Source: Sphingosinicella sp942492965 (GTDB lineage: Bacteria > Pseudomonadota > Alphaproteobacteria > Sphingomonadales > Sphingomonadaceae). Taken from it: a stretch of 64,000 nt of DNA. The stretch's first letter is position 1. Each line of letters starts with the position of its first letter. A model generated the notes under the pieces. It was not told where the DNA came from. It ran no database searches and saw only the letters and a list, made by a program, of their open reading frames with translations. Of this stretch, positions 14,329-22,148 are shown piece by piece. The DNA lies in NCBI GenBank assembly GCA_942492965.1, contig OW818656.1, forward strand, positions 4,030,001 through 4,094,000, written 5' to 3'. Made by a program: the position numbers and the translations under genes.

Positions 14329-15699
14329 ATGCCCGCTGAGTATCCGCCGCTTCTCTCCCGCGAACCCGTCGTGACCGCTGCCGAAATGCGCGCAGCCGAG
14401 GCAGCGGCGATCGCTGCGGGCACGAGCGGCTTTGAGTTGATGTGCCGCGCGGGCGAAGCCGCCGCCGCGGGCATCGCAGCGTTTTACGGTCCTGCGCCGG
14501 TGCTGGTGCTGGCGGGACCGGGCAATAACGGCGGGGACGGCTATGTCGTGGCGAACGCGCTGAGACAGCGCCGCTGGCCGGTCGAGGTCGCCGCGCTGGC
14601 ACCGCCCGCGACCGAAGCGGCGCAGCAGGCTGCCGCGCTGTGGAACGCCCCTGTGATCGATATCGCCGACGCGGAGCCGCGCTTCGTACTTGTGGACGCG
14701 CTGTTCGGGACAGGGCTGACGCGTGGGCTTGAAGAGCCGCTTCTATCGCAGTTTCATGCCCTTGCACGCGCATCTTCAGTCATGGTCTCGCTCGATTTGC
14801 CGAGCGGCGCGGCGACCGACGACGGCACGGCGCTGTCGCCGCTCGTGCGCGCGGACCTCACCGTCACGTTCGGCGCGATGAAGCCCTCGCATCTACTGCA
14901 TCCTGCTGCGGCATCCTGCGGACGTGTCGTCGTGGCCGATATCGGCCTGGGCGAGATCAAGGCGGGGCTTTTCAGGAATGGCGCACCGTCCGCTACCGTG
15001 CTGGGGGCGGACATGCACAAGTACCAGCGCGGACACGTGCTCGTCGTTTCGGGTGCGATGGCGGGCGCGGCATGGCTCGCGGCCCGCGCGGCACAGCGGG
15101 CCGGGGCGGGCTATGTGACGCTGGCCTCGGAGACCGCGTTGCCGCCGTCGTCGCTTGTGGTGCAGCCGCTCGGCGCAGTCGACCTTGCCCGCGCGGATGC
15201 GGTCGTGCTCGGATCGGGCCTTGGCCGCGATGCGGCGGCGCAGGGACGCGCCCTGAGGGTGCTGAACGCGGGAAGGCCGCTGGTGCTCGATGCGGACATT
15301 TTCACGCTGTTCGCGGACGAGCCAGCGCCGGTCTTCGGCCTCGGCGCGGTTATGACGCCGCACGAAGGCGAATTCGCACGCCTCTTCGGCGATCTTCCGG
15401 GGAGCAAGGTGGATCGCGCCTGCGCCGCCGCCGCGCGGTCCGGCAACGTGATCGTTTTGAAAGGGCCGGACACGGTGATCGCCGCGCCGGACGGCCGCGC
15501 GGCCATCAACGACCACGCATCGGCGCGCCTTGCGACCGCCGGTAGCGGCGATGTGCTTTCGGGCATGATCGCGGCGCACCTCGCGCGCGGCGAAGCGCCG
15601 TTTGATGCTGCCTGCGCCGCTGTGTGGCGTCACGGTGATGCCGCGCTTCGAGGACGGGACGGTCTCATCGCGGAAGACCTCGTCGGCCTGATCCGTTGA
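14329..15699 (+). CDS. nnr: bifunctional NAD(P)H-hydrate epimerase / ADP-dependent dehydratase
   Basis: Repairs hydrated NADH and NADPH: the N-terminal YjeF_N half epimerises R to S forms and the C-terminal ribokinase-like half dehydrates the S form with ADP. 456 residues. The N-half shows GPGNNGGDGYVVA (about residues 61-73) and DALFGTG; the C-half shows VSGAMAGAAWLAARAAQRAGAGYVT, TPHEGEFARLF and ATAGSGDVLSGMIAAHLARG near 400-420, the usual anion-hole and catalytic Asp region. I prefer ATG 14329 over GTG 14314. TTGACA occurs at 14293 but without a good -10. It overlaps the next reading frame at its stop. Confidence 0.93.
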   Translation: MPAEYPPLLSREPVVTAAEMRAAEAAAIAAGTSGFELMCRAGEAAAAGIAAFYGPAPVLVLAGPGNNGGDGYVVANALRQRRWPVEVAALAPPATEAAQQAAALWNAPVIDIADAEPRFVLVDALFGTGLTRGLEEPLLSQFHALARASSVMVSLDLPSGAATDDGTALSPLVRADLTVTFGAMKPSHLLHPAAASCGRVVVADIGLGEIKAGLFRNGAPSATVLGADMHKYQRGHVLVVSGAMAGAAWLAARAAQRAGAGYVTLASETALPPSSLVVQPLGAVDLARADAVVLGSGLGRDAAAQGRALRVLNAGRPLVLDADIFTLFADEPAPVFGLGAVMTPHEGEFARLFGDLPGSKVDRACAAAARSGNVIVLKGPDTVIAAPDGRAAINDHASARLATAGSGDVLSGMIAAHLARGEAPFDAACAAVWRHGDAALRGRDGLIAEDLVGLIR

Positions 15700-15701
15700 G
15701 C

Positions 15702-16886
15702 ATGGAGACCATCGTCCGCCTCGCGGCGCGCGGTGACGGCGTCACCGAAAGCGGCCGCTATGTCGCCGGCGCGATCCCCGGAGACACGGTGGAGGGTGAC
15801 GTCATCGCGGCGGGGCCGCACCGGATTATGCCAGCGTGCCGACATTTCGGCGTCTGCGGCGGCTGCCAGTTGCAGCACGCGGATGATGCCGTGCTCGCGG
15901 AATTCGTCTCGGGCCGCATCCTCGGTGCGCTTGCCGGTGTGGGCATCGTGCCGGAGACGGTCCACCCGGCGCATTTGTCGCCAGCGGGCGCACGGCGGCG
16001 CGCAAGCTTCCGGCTGGTACGCGATGGCGGCGACGTTCGCATCGGCTTCAATGTCGAGGGCAGCAGCGCGGTTGTCGACCTTGCGGAATGTCCGGTGGTT
16101 CAGCCTGCGCTTTGGGATGCGGCGTGCGCGCTGCGGAACGCGCTCGCGCCGAAGCTGCGCACCGGCCACGCCGTCGGCATGACGCTTACCGAGACCTTGT
16201 CTGGCTTCGACGTGCTCCTCACCAACCTCTCGCTCACTGCGAAGGATATCGGCGCGCTTGCAGCGTTGGCATCAGAGGCAAGACTGGCGCGGATCGCGAC
16301 CGAAACCTCGGCGGGTGTCGAAATCGCGCTTCAGCTCGCCGAGCCTGCCGTGCGCTTCGATGACGTCACCGTGGCATTGCCGCCGGGCGGCTTCCTGCAG
16401 GCGACGGTGGACGGGGAAGCGGCGTTGCAGGCGGCTGTGCTGGAGGGGATCGGCGGTGCGGGAACCGTGGCCGACCTGTTCTGCGGCGCCGGTACATTCG
16501 CCTTGCCGCTCTCCGCGCGCGCCAAGGTCTTTGCAGCGGATGCAGCGCGCGATGCCGTTGCCGCGCTTTCGGCGGCCGCCAAACGCACCGGGCGCCCGGT
16601 TACGACCGCGCACCGCGACCTGTTCCGCCAGCCGCTGCAGCCTGCGGACCTCAATAAATTCGACGCCGTGGTTCTGGACCCGCCGCGCGCGGGTGCGAAG
16701 ACGCAGGTGGAAACGATAGCTCGATCAAAATTGAAACGGGTTGTCCACGTCTCGTGCAATCCTAATACCTTCGCGCGCGATGCGAAGATTTTGCACGAGG
16801 CCGGGTTTCGGCTGACCGAACTCTGGCCGGTCGGCCAGTTCCGCTGGTCTATCCACGTGGAACTGGCCGCCGTTTTTCTTCGTTAG
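15702..16886 (+). CDS. class I SAM-dependent RNA (uracil-5) methyltransferase, RumA/TrmA-like
   Basis: 394 residues. An N-terminal iron-sulfur cluster motif CRHFGVCGGCQLQH places Cys at 46, 52 and 55, with a fourth Cys in LAECPVV near 127, as in RlmD (RumA). The SAM-binding motif VADLFCGAGTFALPL (about 260), DPPRAG (about 327) and the catalytic VSCNP (about 348) are all present. The family methylates U in rRNA or tRNA; which position is not deducible. A TTG six bases earlier overlaps the nnr stop, but ATG at 15702 gives the natural N-terminus. Its stop overlaps that of the convergent DHS-like gene. Confidence 0.9.
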   Translation: METIVRLAARGDGVTESGRYVAGAIPGDTVEGDVIAAGPHRIMPACRHFGVCGGCQLQHADDAVLAEFVSGRILGALAGVGIVPETVHPAHLSPAGARRRASFRLVRDGGDVRIGFNVEGSSAVVDLAECPVVQPALWDAACALRNALAPKLRTGHAVGMTLTETLSGFDVLLTNLSLTAKDIGALAALASEARLARIATETSAGVEIALQLAEPAVRFDDVTVALPPGGFLQATVDGEAALQAAVLEGIGGAGTVADLFCGAGTFALPLSARAKVFAADAARDAVAALSAAAKRTGRPVTTAHRDLFRQPLQPADLNKFDAVVLDPPRAGAKTQVETIARSKLKRVVHVSCNPNTFARDAKILHEAGFRLTELWPVGQFRWSIHVELAAVFLR

Positions 16887-17935
16887 GCGAAGAGCTTCGC
16901 CCAGCCATGCTTCGGGCGGGTCTTCCAATGGCCGCGGTGGTAAGCGTCCGACGCCAGCAGCGGCAGCACCGAGCCCGCTTCGGCGAACACCATCTGCTCG
17001 AGCGTGGTATCGACCTTGCCCCAGCTGGCGGCTTCCTTGAGCGTCGAGGATGAGCAGGCGCCGTCGCGGACGTCGGCGACCGTGATCTGCACCGCATACT
17101 TGTGCATCTCGACGTCTTCATGGCCGAGGATTTCGGCGCAGACGACGGTGTCCTGCACGAAGTTCTTCGGCACGCCGCCGCCGATCATCAGGAGGCCGGT
17201 GGTGCCCGCCTTGATCTTGATGTCGGTGAGTTCGCGGAAGTCCGCGATCGAATCCATCGTCATGTAGGGACGACCCGCCTTCATGGCATCGACCTGGTGC
17301 TTGACGAGGCCGAAGCCCGCCGAGCTGTCCGTGAATGCCGGGCAGAAGATCGGCACGTCGTGCTCGAAGGCGAGCTTGACGAGGCTGTTGTCCTTCTTGC
17401 CGTGCTCCGAGAGGTAGCGGCCCATTTCGCGGATGAAAGCGCGGCTCGAATAGGGCTTCGGATCGAGCGAATTGGCGATCTCGCCGATCGTGTGGTCGCA
17501 ATCCTGAAGCTGCTCTTCGTCGATATACGTGTCGTAGATGCGATCGATGTAGAGCGAGCGCAGCACGTTATCATCAGGGATTTCAAGTGCCTGGTAGTGC
17601 TTGTGGCCAAGGCCTTCGAAGAAATCCATGTCGACGATCGACGCGCCGGTGGCGATGATGCCATCGACCATGTTGTTTGCGACGAGGTCGGCATAGAGAT
17701 TCATGCAGCCGCCCGCCGAAGTCGATCCGGCGATGACGAGGAAGATCGAGCAGCTCTTGTCTTCCAGCATGGCGTTGTAAATCTTCGTCGCGCGCGCGAG
17801 GTCGCGGCTCGTGAAGCTCATGCCTTCCATCTGATCGACGATGGGGCGGGCGTCGAAGCTCTTGATATCGATGTGGCGCACTTCGGTCGAAAGCAGTTCG
17901 GCCTTGCGCTGTGCGTCTACGCGGGTGTCGGTCAT
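16883..17935 (-). CDS. deoxyhypusine-synthase-like protein, probable homospermidine-type synthase
   Basis: 350 residues homologous to eukaryotic/archaeal deoxyhypusine synthase, an NAD-dependent aminobutyl transferase. Bacteria lack the eIF5A substrate, and bacterial homologues are associated with polyamine (homospermidine-type) synthesis. NAD-binding blocks IAGSTSAGG (69-77) and ATGASIVDMDF (95-105), GGGVPKNF (252-259) and the catalytic-Lys motif SWGK (Lys307) are all kept, so the enzyme should be active. It lies 122 bp downstream of the ornithine decarboxylase gene on the same strand, matching putrescine made by ODC as substrate. ATG at 17935 is the first codon consistent with family length. 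Substrate assignment is inference. Confidence 0.88.
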   Translation of the reverse strand: MTDTRVDAQRKAELLSTEVRHIDIKSFDARPIVDQMEGMSFTSRDLARATKIYNAMLEDKSCSIFLVIAGSTSAGGCMNLYADLVANNMVDGIIATGASIVDMDFFEGLGHKHYQALEIPDDNVLRSLYIDRIYDTYIDEEQLQDCDHTIGEIANSLDPKPYSSRAFIREMGRYLSEHGKKDNSLVKLAFEHDVPIFCPAFTDSSAGFGLVKHQVDAMKAGRPYMTMDSIADFRELTDIKIKAGTTGLLMIGGGVPKNFVQDTVVCAEILGHEDVEMHKYAVQITVADVRDGACSSSTLKEAASWGKVDTTLEQMVFAEAGSVLPLLASDAYHRGHWKTRPKHGWAKLFA

Positions 17936-17972
17936 TGTATTGCCTTCCAGTCGATAAGTTGCTGTGGACTGG

Positions 17973-18055
17973 CTCGGCGCATGGAAAGCGCCGCCCGCGG
18001 CCGGATTTGCCGGCGCCGAGCGGGAAGGGGACGGCCGCCCATGACAGGCGGCCGT
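17973..18055 (-). other. two GC-rich hairpins between ODC and the DHS-like gene
   Basis: In the 122-bp gap a 9-bp perfect hairpin (18031-18039 with 18047-18055) is followed on the minus strand by a larger structure (18013-18020 with 17973-17980, with an inner CCGG/CCGG). Neither has a T tract, so they look like processing, attenuation or mRNA-stabilising elements more than a terminator. Confidence 0.4.
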
Positions 18056-18057
18056 TC

Positions 18058-19269
18058 TCAGTTGCGTATGGCAGTAACGCTGTGCGGTGTCGACTCCGTG
18101 ACAGCGTAGGCGCTTGCCATCGGCTCGTCGGTGACGATCACGGTTTCGCCGTTCACGAAGCCGTTGAACGCCGTGCGCATCGCCGCGCCATAAGCGCCGA
18201 GCATACCGATCTCGATATAGTCGCCGGCCTTCACATCGGCGGGCAGCATGAACGGGCCGGCCATGTAGTCCATGTCGTCGCAGGTGGGACCGTAGAAGCT
18301 GAACGCCTCTTCCGCGCCGATGCTGCCGCGCAGCAGCTTCACGGGGAAGCGCCAAGCGACATGCGCCGCATCGAACAGCGAACCGTAGGCACCGTCGTTG
18401 ATGTAGATGACGTCGCCCTTGCGACGCTCCACGCGGACGAGGACGCTCGCGTATTCCGCGCAGAGCGCACGGCCCGGCTCGCACCAAAGCTCTGCCGAAT
18501 AGCTGATCGGCATCGCTTCGAAGGCGCGGTGGATCGCATCGAAAAACATCTGCATCGGCGCCGGGTCCATACCCGGATAGATCGACGGGAAGCCGCCGCC
18601 GACATCGACGACGTCAACCGTGACGCCCGCGTGGACGATCGCCGCGCGCACCAGCGTCATCGCCTCCACATAGGCCTGCGGGCTCATCGCCTGGCTGCCG
18701 ACGTGGAAGCAGACGCCGAGCGCGTCCGCCGCCTGCCGCGCGGCGAGCAGCAGCGCCGGGGCCTCGTCGATCGAGGCGCCGAACTTGGAGGCGAGGCTGA
18801 GCTTCGAATGCGCCGAGGAGACGCGCAGCCGGACGCAGAGCGTCAGGTCGGCAGCGCCGCCTGTCGCCTCGACGATCTTCGCGAGCTCTTCGTGGCTGTC
18901 GAGCGAGAAGGTGCGGACGCCGTGCTCGAAATACGCCTCGGTGATCGCTTCGGGCGATTTCACCGGGTGCATGAAGCACAAGGTCGCTTCAGGCAGCAGA
19001 CCGCGCACCAGACGCACCTCGTTGATCGAGGCGACGTCGAAATGCGTGATACCGCCGTCCCAGAGCGTCCCGATGATGTCGGGCGAAGGATTGGCCTTCA
19101 CGGCATACATAGACAGCCCCGGAAACTTCTCGACGAAGAATCGGGCCGCACGGTTTGCCGCGTGAGGACGAATGAGGGTGACAGGCGCGTCGGGTCGAAG
19201 GACCGACGCTACCCCCAGCGCGCTATGAAATTCTCGCAACTCAAGGGACCTCCAGGAGACAGTTGACAT
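18058..19269 (-). CDS. ornithine decarboxylase (PLP-dependent, alanine-racemase fold)
   Basis: Makes putrescine from ornithine. Up to 403 residues in the Orn/DAP/Arg decarboxylase group 2 family. The PLP Lys is in YAVKANPSPD (about 55), the Gly-rich phosphate loop in DVGGGFPSIYPG (about 222), the PLP-binding ending in WCEPGRALCAEYAS, and the active-site Cys in YGPTCDDMDYM (about 324), which favours ODC over DAP decarboxylase. The start is uncertain: ATG at 19269 has only a weak AAGG, whereas TTG at 19239 (giving 393 residues, beginning near REFHSALG) has GGAGG nine bases upstream. That GGAGG can be buried in a leader hairpin. The DHS-like gene follows. Confidence 0.9.
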   Translation of the reverse strand: MSTVSWRSLELREFHSALGVASVLRPDAPVTLIRPHAANRAARFFVEKFPGLSMYAVKANPSPDIIGTLWDGGITHFDVASINEVRLVRGLLPEATLCFMHPVKSPEAITEAYFEHGVRTFSLDSHEELAKIVEATGGAADLTLCVRLRVSSAHSKLSLASKFGASIDEAPALLLAARQAADALGVCFHVGSQAMSPQAYVEAMTLVRAAIVHAGVTVDVVDVGGGFPSIYPGMDPAPMQMFFDAIHRAFEAMPISYSAELWCEPGRALCAEYASVLVRVERRKGDVIYINDGAYGSLFDAAHVAWRFPVKLLRGSIGAEEAFSFYGPTCDDMDYMAGPFMLPADVKAGDYIEIGMLGAYGAAMRTAFNGFVNGETVIVTDEPMASAYAVTESTPHSVTAIRN

Positions 19270-19293
19270 GCACTGCCTTGCGGTGGAAGTCCC
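19245..19293 (-). promoter_or_regulatory. leader hairpin that buries the ODC ribosome-binding site
   Basis: On the minus strand GGGACTTCC (19285-19293) can pair with GGAGGTCCC (19245-19253) through 9 pairs with one G-U. The second arm contains the GGAGG expected to serve the TTG start at 19239. An inner 6-pair stem (GGCAGT/ACTGTC) presents the alternative ATG (19269) in its loop. A translation on/off switch responding to polyamine is plausible. Alphaproteobacterial ODC genes are known to carry a conserved leader motif (speF), which I could not match by eye. Confidence 0.45.
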
Positions 19294-19311
19294 ATGGGGC
19301 AGCGGACGCGC

Positions 19312-19340
19312 TATGTAGGGTCGGGGGGTCTCGATGTAAA
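19312..19340 (-). promoter_or_regulatory. sigma-70-type promoter of the polyamine genes
   Basis: On the minus strand TTTACA (at 19335-19340) and TACATA (at 19312-19317) are separated by 17 bp. The predicted start lies near 19305, just before the leader hairpin. No other good promoter for ODC is visible in the 131-bp divergent region shared with the threonine dehydratase gene. Confidence 0.5.
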
Positions 19341-19400
19341 GAAAAAATCGCTGAAGCGTTTTTATTGTTTCCCCAAGTGAAATCAGCGAGTTAACAGAAA

Positions 19401-20351
19401 ATGAACATACCCGCCCTTGAAGACGTCCACGCTGCGGCCGCGCGCCTTGCCGGTGTTGCCGTAAGAACCCCGCTTTTAAGGTCGGATACGCTCGATACGA
19501 TCACCGGCGCGAAGGTCTGGCTGAAGGCCGAATGCCTGCAGCGCACCGGCTCTTTCAAGTTCCGCGGGGCGTGGAATCGCCTGTCGGTGCTGACGCCCGA
19601 AGAGCGCGGGGCAGGTGTGGTCGCCTTTTCGTCGGGGAATCATGCGCAGGGTGTCGCGCTGGCGGCGAAGCTGCTCGGCATCCGCGCGACGATCGTGATG
19701 CCGTCCGACGCGCCGCGCATCAAGGTGGAGGCGACACGCGGCTACGGCGCGGAGGTCGTCAGCTACGACCGGCTCACCGAACCCCGCGATGCGATCGCGG
19801 CGAAGATCGTGGCGGAGCGCGGCGGCGTGATCGTGGCGCCGTTCAACGATCCCTATGTCGTTGCAGGGCAGGGCACGGCGGGCCTCGAGATCGCCGAAGA
19901 GATCGGCCAGCCCGACATCGCGCTGGTGTGCTGCGGGGGCGGGGGGCTTGCGAGCGGCATCGCGCTGGCGCTGCCGGGCAGCGAGATCGTCGTGGTGGAG
20001 CCCGAAGGCTATGACGACGTCATCCGCTCGCTTGCAAGCGGCGTGATCGAGCCGGTGCGCGATCCGGGGCCGACGCTGTGCGATGCGCTCCAGACGCTGG
20101 CGACGTCGCCGCTTACCTTCGGCATCCTGCAGGCGCGCGGCGCGCGCGGCGTCGCTGTCTCGGAGGCCGAAGTGAAGGCCGCGGTGGCGTTCGCGTTCCG
20201 CACGCTGAAACTGGTGGTGGAGCCCGGCGGCGCGGCGGCACTGGCGGCGGCGCTTTCGGGGAAGCTCGATCTCAAGGGCAAGACTGTCGCGATTACCCTG
20301 TCGGGCGGCAATGTCGACGCGGAAACCTACCGGCTCTGCCTCGGGATTTAG
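19401..20351 (+). CDS. threonine/serine dehydratase, short catabolic type
   Basis: PLP enzyme converting threonine to 2-oxobutyrate (or serine to pyruvate). 316 residues with PLP Lys in RTGSFKFRGA (about residue 52), the substrate loop SSGNHAQGVA (about 76-85), the phosphate-binding Gly loop CCGGGGLASG (about 174-183) and SGGNVD near the end. It lacks the C-terminal ACT regulatory domain of biosynthetic IlvA (about 515 residues), so feedback control by isoleucine is not expected. It is divergent from the ODC gene. Serine racemases share this fold and length and cannot be excluded. Confidence 0.9.
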   Translation: MNIPALEDVHAAAARLAGVAVRTPLLRSDTLDTITGAKVWLKAECLQRTGSFKFRGAWNRLSVLTPEERGAGVVAFSSGNHAQGVALAAKLLGIRATIVMPSDAPRIKVEATRGYGAEVVSYDRLTEPRDAIAAKIVAERGGVIVAPFNDPYVVAGQGTAGLEIAEEIGQPDIALVCCGGGGLASGIALALPGSEIVVVEPEGYDDVIRSLASGVIEPVRDPGPTLCDALQTLATSPLTFGILQARGARGVAVSEAEVKAAVAFAFRTLKLVVEPGGAAALAAALSGKLDLKGKTVAITLSGGNVDAETYRLCLGI

Positions 20352-20587
20352 GCGGCGTCCGTCTTGCGGATCGTGCGAACCTTCGCCGTCGCCGGCGCTT
20401 CGAGCAGGCCGTCGAGTTCATAGGCGGCGCGGGCAGCACCATCGCCGAGGCGCTTGATGTCGGTCGCGAACGCGCTCGCGTCCTTGCCGGGGCGTGCCAG
20501 CGTCATGGCGTCGATCAGCGCATCGAGCAGGCTGACGGACGTGCTGGTGGCATAATCGGCGGCGAAGTTGTGATTGTGGGCGACCAT
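20348..20587 (-). CDS. small hypothetical protein, 79 aa
   Basis: Starts MVAHNHNFAADYATST and contains a hydrophilic helical stretch SVSLLDALIDAMTLARPGKD; no signal peptide, no Cys, no membrane segment. AAGGAAA precedes the ATG. It lies 45 bp downstream of glpD on the same strand and its stop overlaps the convergent threonine dehydratase stop. The codon use is like that of its neighbours. I do not recognise the family; a sphingomonad-restricted protein is possible. Confidence 0.65.
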   Translation of the reverse strand: MVAHNHNFAADYATSTSVSLLDALIDAMTLARPGKDASAFATDIKRLGDGAARAAYELDGLLEAPATAKVRTIRKTDAA

Positions 20588-20632
20588 CGGGCGATTTCCT
20601 TGTGCGTTGCAAGGGAATCTACGACCGGCTTC

Positions 20633-22105
20633 CTAACTCTTGGTAAATCGTGCGGCGAACCACTGCGCGACCGCCGCCCTGGCCTCTTCGGAGAGGTGGA
20701 GGCCGAGCTTGCTGCGGCGCCAGAGCGCGTCGTCGGCGCTTTGTGCCCACTCCTCTGCGACCATGTGTTCAAGCTCCGCGGTGAACACGCCGCCGAGGTT
20801 TTCGCCGAGGCCGTTCTCCAGCATCGTGTCGGCGCGCGTGCCGTAGAGCCTGGCCAGGCGATCGACGATTCGCGGGTCGTAGTCGGCGTGTTTCACGCGC
20901 AGGGTCTCGCGCCACTTCGTCCACGCCTGCTGGCCGGTGAGGCCGGGAAGGCGCGGGAAATCGCTGCCCGGCAGCGGCTGCGCTGCCGTCCAGCGCGTGC
21001 TTTCGGGGTAGAGGCGGCCGAGCACGTCTTCGGCGAGCAGCCGGTACGTGGTGATCTTGCCGCCGATGACGGTGACGGCGTCACCGCCTTCGTGCGCGAC
21101 GATCTTCCAGTCGCGGGTCGTCTCGCGCGCGCCTTTGCCTTCCTCCAGCACCAGCGGGCGGATGCCGGCATAGGTGGAGATGATGTCGGCGCGTTCGAGC
21201 GGGCGGGAGAGATAGCGGTTCGCGGCGGCGAGCAGATACTCGGTTTCCGCTTCGGTGATCTTCGGCGCTTCGGGCGAGTCGATCGCCGTTTCGGTGGTGC
21301 CGATCAGCGAGAAGTCGTTTTCGTATGGGATGATGAAGACGATGCGGCCATCGGGCTGCTGGAGGATGTAGCTGTCCTGCCCGCGGCCGATGCGGCGCGT
21401 GACGAGGTGCGCGCCCTGCACGAGGCGGAGGCGGGGGGCGTCGGGGAGGCCGAGGACGTTGGCGGCGACTTCGGCCGCCCACGGTCCGGCGCAGTTGATG
21501 ACGTGGGTTGCAGAGAGGTTCGTGCCGTCGCCGAGTTCGGCGTTCCAGCCCGATGGGGTTCGGCTCGCGCTCGTCACGGCGGTGCGGGGGAGGACGAGCG
21601 CGGAGCGAGACGACGCATCCTGTGCGTTCGCGATGACGAGGCGGGCGTCGTCCACCCAGCCGTCCCAATACCGAAACGCCTGCGTGTAGCGCTTGTCGAG
21701 CGGCTGCCCGGCGTGATCGTCGCGCAGCACGACCTTCGAGGCGCCCGGCACCTGCTCGCGGCGCGCCAGATGATCGTAGAGAAAGAGCCCGGCGCGGATC
21801 ATCCAGCCGGGGCGCGTATCGGGGCCGAGCGGCAGGATGAAGGGCATCGGCCGCGTGAGGTGCGCGGCGATATCGAGCAACACCTCGCGCTCCGCGAGTG
21901 CCTTGCGGACCAGCCGGAACGCATAGAATTCGAGATAGCGCAGCCCGCCGTGGATGAGCTTGGTGGATGACGAGGACGTTGCGCCCCCGATGTCGGCGGC
22001 ATCGACGAGCGCGACCTTGAGGCCCCGCCCGGCAGCGTCGCGCGCAAGCCCGGCACCATTGACGCCCGCGCCGATGATGAGAAGATCGAAATGGCCCCTG
22101 TTCAC
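20633..22105 (-). CDS. glpD: aerobic glycerol-3-phosphate dehydrogenase
   Basis: Membrane-associated FAD enzyme oxidising glycerol-3-phosphate to dihydroxyacetone phosphate and feeding electrons to quinone. 490 residues (E. coli GlpD 501). The FAD-binding motif IIGAGVNGAGLARDAAGRG is at residues 10-28; TKLIHGGLRYLE (about 49-60), INCAGPWA (about 209) and GGKITTYRLLAED (about 347) are family signatures, followed by the C-terminal cap domain with WRRSKLGL. The start is GTG at 22105, only 43 bp from the glpK ATG, so promoters must overlap or lie inside the genes. It is divergent from glpK, which supplies its substrate. Confidence 0.94.
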   Translation of the reverse strand: MNRGHFDLLIIGAGVNGAGLARDAAGRGLKVALVDAADIGGATSSSSTKLIHGGLRYLEFYAFRLVRKALAEREVLLDIAAHLTRPMPFILPLGPDTRPGWMIRAGLFLYDHLARREQVPGASKVVLRDDHAGQPLDKRYTQAFRYWDGWVDDARLVIANAQDASSRSALVLPRTAVTSASRTPSGWNAELGDGTNLSATHVINCAGPWAAEVAANVLGLPDAPRLRLVQGAHLVTRRIGRGQDSYILQQPDGRIVFIIPYENDFSLIGTTETAIDSPEAPKITEAETEYLLAAANRYLSRPLERADIISTYAGIRPLVLEEGKGARETTRDWKIVAHEGGDAVTVIGGKITTYRLLAEDVLGRLYPESTRWTAAQPLPGSDFPRLPGLTGQQAWTKWRETLRVKHADYDPRIVDRLARLYGTRADTMLENGLGENLGGVFTAELEHMVAEEWAQSADDALWRRSKLGLHLSEEARAAVAQWFAARFTKS

Positions 22106-22148
22106 GGGCGTTTACCTAAAGCCGCTGCGCGCGCTAGGAAAGCGGGTA

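Noticed and set aside
19348..19389. Terminator on the minus strand from TCGCTGA/TCAGCGA followed by T6
   Set aside because: The 7-bp stem encloses a 28-nt loop, too weak, and no gene precedes it on that strand.
19270..19400. Full speF riboregulator motif upstream of ODC
   Set aside because: The available leader is too short for the published motif as I remember it; only the local hairpin burying the ribosome site is supported.
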